From an uncultured Alphaproteobacteria bacterium (GTDB lineage Bacteria; Pseudomonadota; Alphaproteobacteria; UBA6615), in the NCBI GenBank assembly GCA_943787745.1, contig CALSNJ010000007.1:1-64000 (forward strand): a stretch of DNA of 64,000 nucleotides, given 5' to 3'. The position numbers were made by a program, and so were the translations under genes. The notes under the pieces are model-generated. The model was not told the origin of the DNA. It saw only the letters and a program-made list of their open reading frames with translations, and made no database searches. The first letter of the stretch is position 1; each line of letters starts with the position of its first letter. Of this stretch, positions 60,263-64,000 are shown in pieces.

Positions 60263-61329
60263 CGCGCAGCGTTTAAGCTGTGTTCGGAGCCTATTGCGTC
60301 ACGCAAATGCGCATGGCCGTCTCGGGTCAGGCGTTCGGCAATGCCTCGTTTGATTTGTTGAACCAGCCCCGGGCCTTTGTAGACAAGACCGGTGTAAAGC
60401 TGGACGAGCGAGGCACCCGCCCGAATTTTTGTGTAGGCATCCTGATCGCTCATGATGCCACCGACCCCGATCAACGGGATGTCCCCGCCAGTGTGGGCAT
60501 AAACCTTTCGCAGCATCTCGTTGGCCATTTCAAACAATGGCGCGCCTGAAAGTCCGCCGCGTTGGCTGACATTTTCGCTGCGCAGAGTATCGGGCCGTGC
60601 CGTGGTTGTGTTGCACAGTGTCAGGGCATCGATCTTTGCTGTCCGTATGATTTCGAGCAACTCGTAGAGATGCGCGTCTTCAAGGTCCGGAGTAAGTTTC
60701 GCAAACATCGCGGGCTTTGCGCCGGATGCTTCACATGCGGTGTTCAATCGGGACAAAAGGTCTTCAAGTGCACGTGGCTCAAGAAAGACCTGCCCATTGG
60801 CGGAATTGGGACAGGACACATCAATCGTTAGAAAGTCTGCCGCTGGCGCGAAGTTTTCGACGAGTGAAATGAAATCGAGTGCGGGATCTTCGCTGTCGCT
60901 GTTGGCCGCCAGGTTCACACCCAGCGGTGTTGATCCGTCCCGGGCGGCACGCACGCGAGCGAGCACTGCCGCGCATCCTTCGTTGTTGAAGCCCATGCGG
61001 TTGATGGCGGCATTGTCCTCGGTCAGCCGAAAAAGCCGTGGTTTCGGGTTGCCAGCTTGCGGGTTCGGTGTGACGCCGCCGATCTCCACGAATCCGCCGC
61101 CAAGATGACGTGCGCCAGTAATCGCGACGCCGTTCTTGTCAAAGCCGGCCGAGACCGCGACCGGATTGGCGAAGTGCAGGCCGCAGATATCCTGTGCAAG
61201 GACGGGGAAGTCGTCGGCGCGTTCATGGGGACCCAGCCCGGCGGACAATCCGCGCAAAGCTATGGCGTGGCCGGTCTCAGCCGGGAGGAGGCGCAACGCA
61301 GCGCTGCCGAATTGATGAAATGTGCTCAA
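60259..61329 (-). CDS. pyrD: Class 2 quinone-dependent dihydroorotate dehydrogenase
   Basis: 356 aa. The N-terminal helix that binds membrane and quinone (RLLPAETGHAIALRGLSAGL) and FANPVAVSAGFDKNGVAI, RMGFNNEGCAAVLARV and RGGLSGAPLFEMANEMLRKV then GVGGIMSDQDAYTKIRAGAS fix class 2. The active-site loop reads DVSCPNSANGQ, whereas class 2 enzymes usually have NISSPNTPGLR with a Ser base; a Cys here is a class 1 feature. It makes orotate for pyrimidines. Confidence 0.93.
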   Translation of the reverse strand: MSTFHQFGSAALRLLPAETGHAIALRGLSAGLGPHERADDFPVLAQDICGLHFANPVAVSAGFDKNGVAITGARHLGGGFVEIGGVTPNPQAGNPKPRLFRLTEDNAAINRMGFNNEGCAAVLARVRAARDGSTPLGVNLAANSDSEDPALDFISLVENFAPAADFLTIDVSCPNSANGQVFLEPRALEDLLSRLNTACEASGAKPAMFAKLTPDLEDAHLYELLEIIRTAKIDALTLCNTTTARPDTLRSENVSQRGGLSGAPLFEMANEMLRKVYAHTGGDIPLIGVGGIMSDQDAYTKIRAGASLVQLYTGLVYKGPGLVQQIKRGIAERLTRDGHAHLRDAIGSEHSLNAAR

Positions 61330-61384
61330 GTCAAAATGAAACTAGCGCAGCAGCCTTCGCAGGCAAAGCCGCAAGTCGAAAAAG

Positions 61385-62458
61385 TCACGACTCTCCGGCA
61401 CCACGCGTCACGGTCAGCGGCTTGATCTTTGCGTTCAGGGCCTGCTCGGCGCGTTCGATTTCCTCAGGCCGCAGTCGGGAGATCAGTTCGTCTCGCAGTT
61501 CGGATGCATAGTTGTTTCCCTGGATCGCCGCGAGAGATGCAAAGATATAAGCTTCGATATAGTCACGCTCGATACCTCGACCCCGGGCAAGAGCGCGCGC
61601 GAGACGCAGCTGCGCGCGCGCGTCGGATTTTTCGCCTGCCCGCATCCACCATCGCACGGCTTCTGCGTGATCGGGCCGCCCGTTGACCCCGTAATGGAAG
61701 AGGTCGCCCAGCCGAATTTCGGCATCGACAAGACCCGTTTCTGCAGCTTTTCTGATCCAGTCATAGCCCTTGTCCGGATTGTACTCCCCAGCCAGGCCGG
61801 ACATCATCGTGTTGCCAAGAAGCAGTTGGGCGTTGGGATGGCCATTTGCCGCCGCCTGACGCAACCACTCGGCTGCCCGCTCGGGATTGGCGGTCACAAT
61901 TTCATTGGTCAGTAGAATTTTTGCACCGAGATATTGTGCATCCTCGTTTCCGTCATCGGCTGCGACGGTCAGCCACTTCAGAGCAAGGGGGCCGTCTTTG
62001 ACGGTGCCGTCACCAAAGTAGAATTGGCGACCGAGTAGATAGGCGGCATCAGCATAGCCCTGCTCGGCGGATAAACGGTAGAGAATATGCGCTTCGGTAG
62101 CATCCTGTCCGCCACCAATTCCTTCTTCAAACATTCGGCCGAGAACGGCTTGCGACGGCGGGTAATTCGAGGAGGCCGATTTTTCGAACCAATCACGGGC
62201 AAGTTCGGGGTCTTCATCGACGCCTTCGCCAAGCAGATACATCGTGCCCAGAAGCCATTGCGCGGCCGGGTTGCCACGTTGTGCATCAGGTTCGGCTGCA
62301 GCTCTTGCCGCTGTGTAATCCCGGGCTATGTATTTTTCAAAGGCATCACTAAATCCTGCTGAAGCAGAACCGGCGGCCACAATCAGCAAAATGAGAGTGG
62401 CAAAAACCAAATCGACTGCGCGCAGCAACCCTGCGTCGTGTCGGCGATACCGAAACAT
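61385..62458 (-). CDS. Sel1-repeat (TPR-like) protein
   Basis: 357 aa from ATG MFRYRRHDAGLLRA; an ATG 15 codons upstream is less likely. A signal-anchor helix (LVFATLILLIVAAGSASAG) leads to six or so Sel1 repeats such as NPAAQWLLGTMYLLGEGVDE, YADAAYLLGRQFYFGDGTVK and DAQYLGAKILL. Sel1 proteins are adaptors. It is secreted or periplasm-facing. Function unknown; lies 55 bases upstream of pyrD. Confidence 0.88.
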   Translation of the reverse strand: MFRYRRHDAGLLRAVDLVFATLILLIVAAGSASAGFSDAFEKYIARDYTAARAAAEPDAQRGNPAAQWLLGTMYLLGEGVDEDPELARDWFEKSASSNYPPSQAVLGRMFEEGIGGGQDATEAHILYRLSAEQGYADAAYLLGRQFYFGDGTVKDGPLALKWLTVAADDGNEDAQYLGAKILLTNEIVTANPERAAEWLRQAAANGHPNAQLLLGNTMMSGLAGEYNPDKGYDWIRKAAETGLVDAEIRLGDLFHYGVNGRPDHAEAVRWWMRAGEKSDARAQLRLARALARGRGIERDYIEAYIFASLAAIQGNNYASELRDELISRLRPEEIERAEQALNAKIKPLTVTRGAGES

Positions 62459-62586
62459 CAAACAGCCTCCCCAGGCCGCAGCGCATATTGCGCTGCAAAA
62501 CATACTGCGGCGAGATTACCAAATGTTTGGACGGCGTCTATCAATCTTTTGACCAGTCAACCAATTCGTGAGCGCTGATGTCTCGA

Positions 62587-63216
62587 TCATGCCGCAAGGC
62601 CGCTGACAAAGTCAGTGACAGTGCGCACAGCGAGTTCAAGATTTCCCGTCTCGGTCTGGCCGGATCGTTTTCTGGGTACAAAGGAATGATCGCCGTCGGG
62701 TATCCAGGAAATTGTCACGGGATCAGCCAGACCATATCCGGCGACATCTTCCGGGGTGCCGAATGGGTCACGATCGCCCTGGACGATCAGCGTGGGGCGC
62801 TTTGCTGCCTGTAGCGGTTCCAGTCGTGTCTTTTCAGGCTTACCGGGGGGGTGGAAGGGGTATCCCAGGCACACCACGGCACTGATGCGAGGCTGATGTT
62901 GCGTCTCGGCAGCAAGCATGGCCGCGCTGCGCCCACCCATGGATTTTCCGCCGATCAGCAGAGGGGTTTTGGTTTCACCGATTTCGTCGAGAACGTCGAG
63001 CCAGCGGTTCAGCAGGGTTGGTATGCGTTCTGGTCCCCGGCGTATTCCATCGATCCGACGTTTGGCCATATAAGCGAATTCAAACCGCACCACACGCAGT
63101 CCATCGGCGGCCAAGCCTGCTGCGATGGTGTTCATGTAGGGGGTGTCCATTGGCGCACCTGCGCCATGCGCCAGAATGATCGTCGCCCTTGAATTCTTGG
63201 GGCCGTCGATCAGCAT
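62587..63216 (-). CDS. KANL3/Tex30-like alpha/beta hydrolase
   Basis: 209 aa. ATIILAHGAGAPMDTPYMNT is the oxyanion loop, LIGGKSMGGRSAAMLAAETQ contains the nucleophile Ser (GKSMG), IVQGDRDPFGTPEDVAG carries the acid, and IPDGDHSFVPRKRSGQTE the His. Small bacterial hydrolases of this type are uncharacterised. The start is a convincing ATG; no long N-terminal signal. Confidence 0.9.
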   Translation of the reverse strand: MLIDGPKNSRATIILAHGAGAPMDTPYMNTIAAGLAADGLRVVRFEFAYMAKRRIDGIRRGPERIPTLLNRWLDVLDEIGETKTPLLIGGKSMGGRSAAMLAAETQHQPRISAVVCLGYPFHPPGKPEKTRLEPLQAAKRPTLIVQGDRDPFGTPEDVAGYGLADPVTISWIPDGDHSFVPRKRSGQTETGNLELAVRTVTDFVSGLAA

Positions 63217-63226
63217 AGCCGTTCAC

Positions 63227-63445
63227 CTAGTCGTGCGGGGTCAACTGCACCACAGAACTTTTGTTGATGAGGTGCACGGTTCCGCCTTCGTCGACAAATG
63301 GAAAGAATGGCTCGGGAGAATTCATCACGTCCTGGATACGGGACGTTGCCTCCACAAAAACCTGACCGCGAAACTGCGTCCCATCCTGCAACGAAACGTC
63401 GGCATGCACGCGCACTTTGGGAACTTTCGGAAAGCGAATGGCCAT
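63227..63445 (-). CDS. Small conserved protein (DUF6812-like)
   Basis: 72 aa: VHADVSLQDGTQFRGQVFVE, SRIQDVMNSPEPFFPFVDEG and VHLINKSSVVQLTPHD match a short conserved alphaproteobacterial pattern in which a beta-barrel fragment precedes a PFxPF-type motif; I associate it with DUF6812 but cannot verify. It lies ten bases upstream of the hydrolase gene, so both may be one transcript. Confidence 0.7.
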   Translation of the reverse strand: MAIRFPKVPKVRVHADVSLQDGTQFRGQVFVEATSRIQDVMNSPEPFFPFVDEGGTVHLINKSSVVQLTPHD

Positions 63446-63532
63446 CGATTTGTCCGTTCCAATTCATCTCTCGCGCACACAATGCGCGCGATGCTCTGCT
63501 AAGATGGGCCGCAAACGGTTTAGGAGTGGTAA

Positions 63533-64000
63533 ATGTCTTCATCAGAATTGATCTCCATGAGTGCCCGCGAGGCGGTTTCTCGCCTGAAATCGGGCGAGGT
63601 TACACCTCTGGAGCTGATTGATGCGGCCGAAGAGCGCATCGCTGTCGTCGATCCAGCCGTCAACGCGCTTCCCACGCTTTGCATGGATATGGCGCGAGCG
63701 GCAGCCAAGTCGATGACGGTGCCTGATGATCCCGGGCCGGGCTGGCTTGGCGGCCTGCCCATCGTGGTGAAAGACGTTACCGATGTGAAGGGGGTCCGCA
63801 CCACACATGGATCGCCGATCTTTGCCGAAAATATCTCCGAGCGTGATGATATTTCTGTTGAGGTGCTCAAACGCAACGGCGCTATCGTGATCGGCAAATC
63901 GAACACGCCGGAATTTGCGGCGGGCGCAAACACCTTCAACGAGGTTTTTGGCAAGACGCTGAACCCATGGAACACAGACATGACCTGCGGTGGTTCTTCG
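63533..64000 (+). CDS. Amidase-signature family protein (5' part only)
   Basis: 156 codons are visible from the ATG after AGGAG; the gene runs off the window. SAREAVSRLKSGEVTPLELI then DAAEERIAAVDPAVNALPTL, GGLPIVVKDVTDVKGVRTTH (catalytic Lys) and GKSNTPEFAAGANTFNEVFG are typical. The cis-Ser loop begins at the very end (MTCGGSS). This is the third amidase in the window and resembles GatA-like catabolic amidases. Confidence 0.88.
   Translation, partial: MSSSELISMSAREAVSRLKSGEVTPLELIDAAEERIAVVDPAVNALPTLCMDMARAAAKSMTVPDDPGPGWLGGLPIVVKDVTDVKGVRTTHGSPIFAENISERDDISVEVLKRNGAIVIGKSNTPEFAAGANTFNEVFGKTLNPWNTDMTCGGSS

Overview
The window is a stretch of bacterial chromosome, GC-rich by eye, most consistent with a free-living, metabolically versatile alphaproteobacterium. 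Pointers are an argD-argF-hslO (Hsp33) cluster, an FnrL-type regulator with a CxxC-N7-C iron-sulfur motif, ApaG, a long RecX, EgtB/EgtD, and many small oxidative catabolic modules (CoA transferase, acyl-CoA dehydrogenase, amidases, FAH-fold hydrolases, TRAP receptor, LLM flavin enzymes). Genus or order cannot be fixed from the sequence alone. Most genes lie in short, directionally mixed operons with very tight packing; several convergent gene pairs share their stop codons.

Layout. 1-2.5 kb (minus): start of an LLM flavin oxidoreductase, a MerF / GDCC-motif mercury pair, and a GMC oxidoreductase. 2.7-4.3 kb: an IS3-family element that has cut the 5' end off a cupin gene. 4.3-13.6 kb (plus): BenE-like transporter, acyl-CoA dehydrogenase plus CaiB-type CoA transferase, cytochrome b plus YedY-like molybdoenzyme, DEAD-box helicase with DbpA domain, BaiN/HI0933 flavoprotein, small basic protein. 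13.7-20.4 kb: cupin, a decayed mandelate-racemase-type gene abutting a 3' remnant of a plus-strand gene, sugar isomerase, lipoprotein, FAH hydrolase, and an amidase-YCII-thiolase run. 20.4-29.1 kb: CMD protein, AI-2E transporter, DUF1194, methyltransferase, enoyl-CoA hydratase, OsmC, an orphan TRAP receptor with a truncated DctM on the other strand, beta-hydroxyacid dehydrogenase, MFS.

29.1-42.2 kb is more core-like: PomA/PomB-type stator pair, MscS, RecX, two ABC-2 permeases, ArgD-ArgF-Hsp33, lipoprotein, ArgE-TrkH, FolE, ApaG and tRNA-Gly(CCC). Directly after the tRNA comes a roughly 1.1-kb sparse segment closed by an imperfect copy of the tRNA 3' end, which looks like an att-flanked island remnant. 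43.4-47.9 kb: a gentisate-forming type hydroxybenzoate monooxygenase, MarR regulator and small cupin behind a 38-bp near-perfect palindrome, then a tandem universal stress protein and an APC permease. 48-49.3 kb: a GNAT-like unknown and an FnrL-type regulator separated by an FNR-like box; a second FNR-like box precedes the stress protein.

49.4-64 kb: EamA transporter, Ldh-family dehydrogenase, amidase, CitE-like lyase, thioesterase, Gfo/Idh dehydrogenase, LLM enzyme, FAH hydrolase, DOPA-dioxygenase-like protein, EgtB-EgtD (ergothioneine), PyrD, Sel1 protein, KANL3/Tex30-like hydrolase, a small conserved protein, and the start of a third amidase cut by the window edge.

No CRISPR array, rRNA, prophage or classical defence system was seen. 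The best leads are the palindromic operator before the monooxygenase/MarR genes, the two FNR boxes, the tRNA-Gly att-like segment, and four sites of gene decay (cupin/IS3, racemase/remnant, DctM, island).
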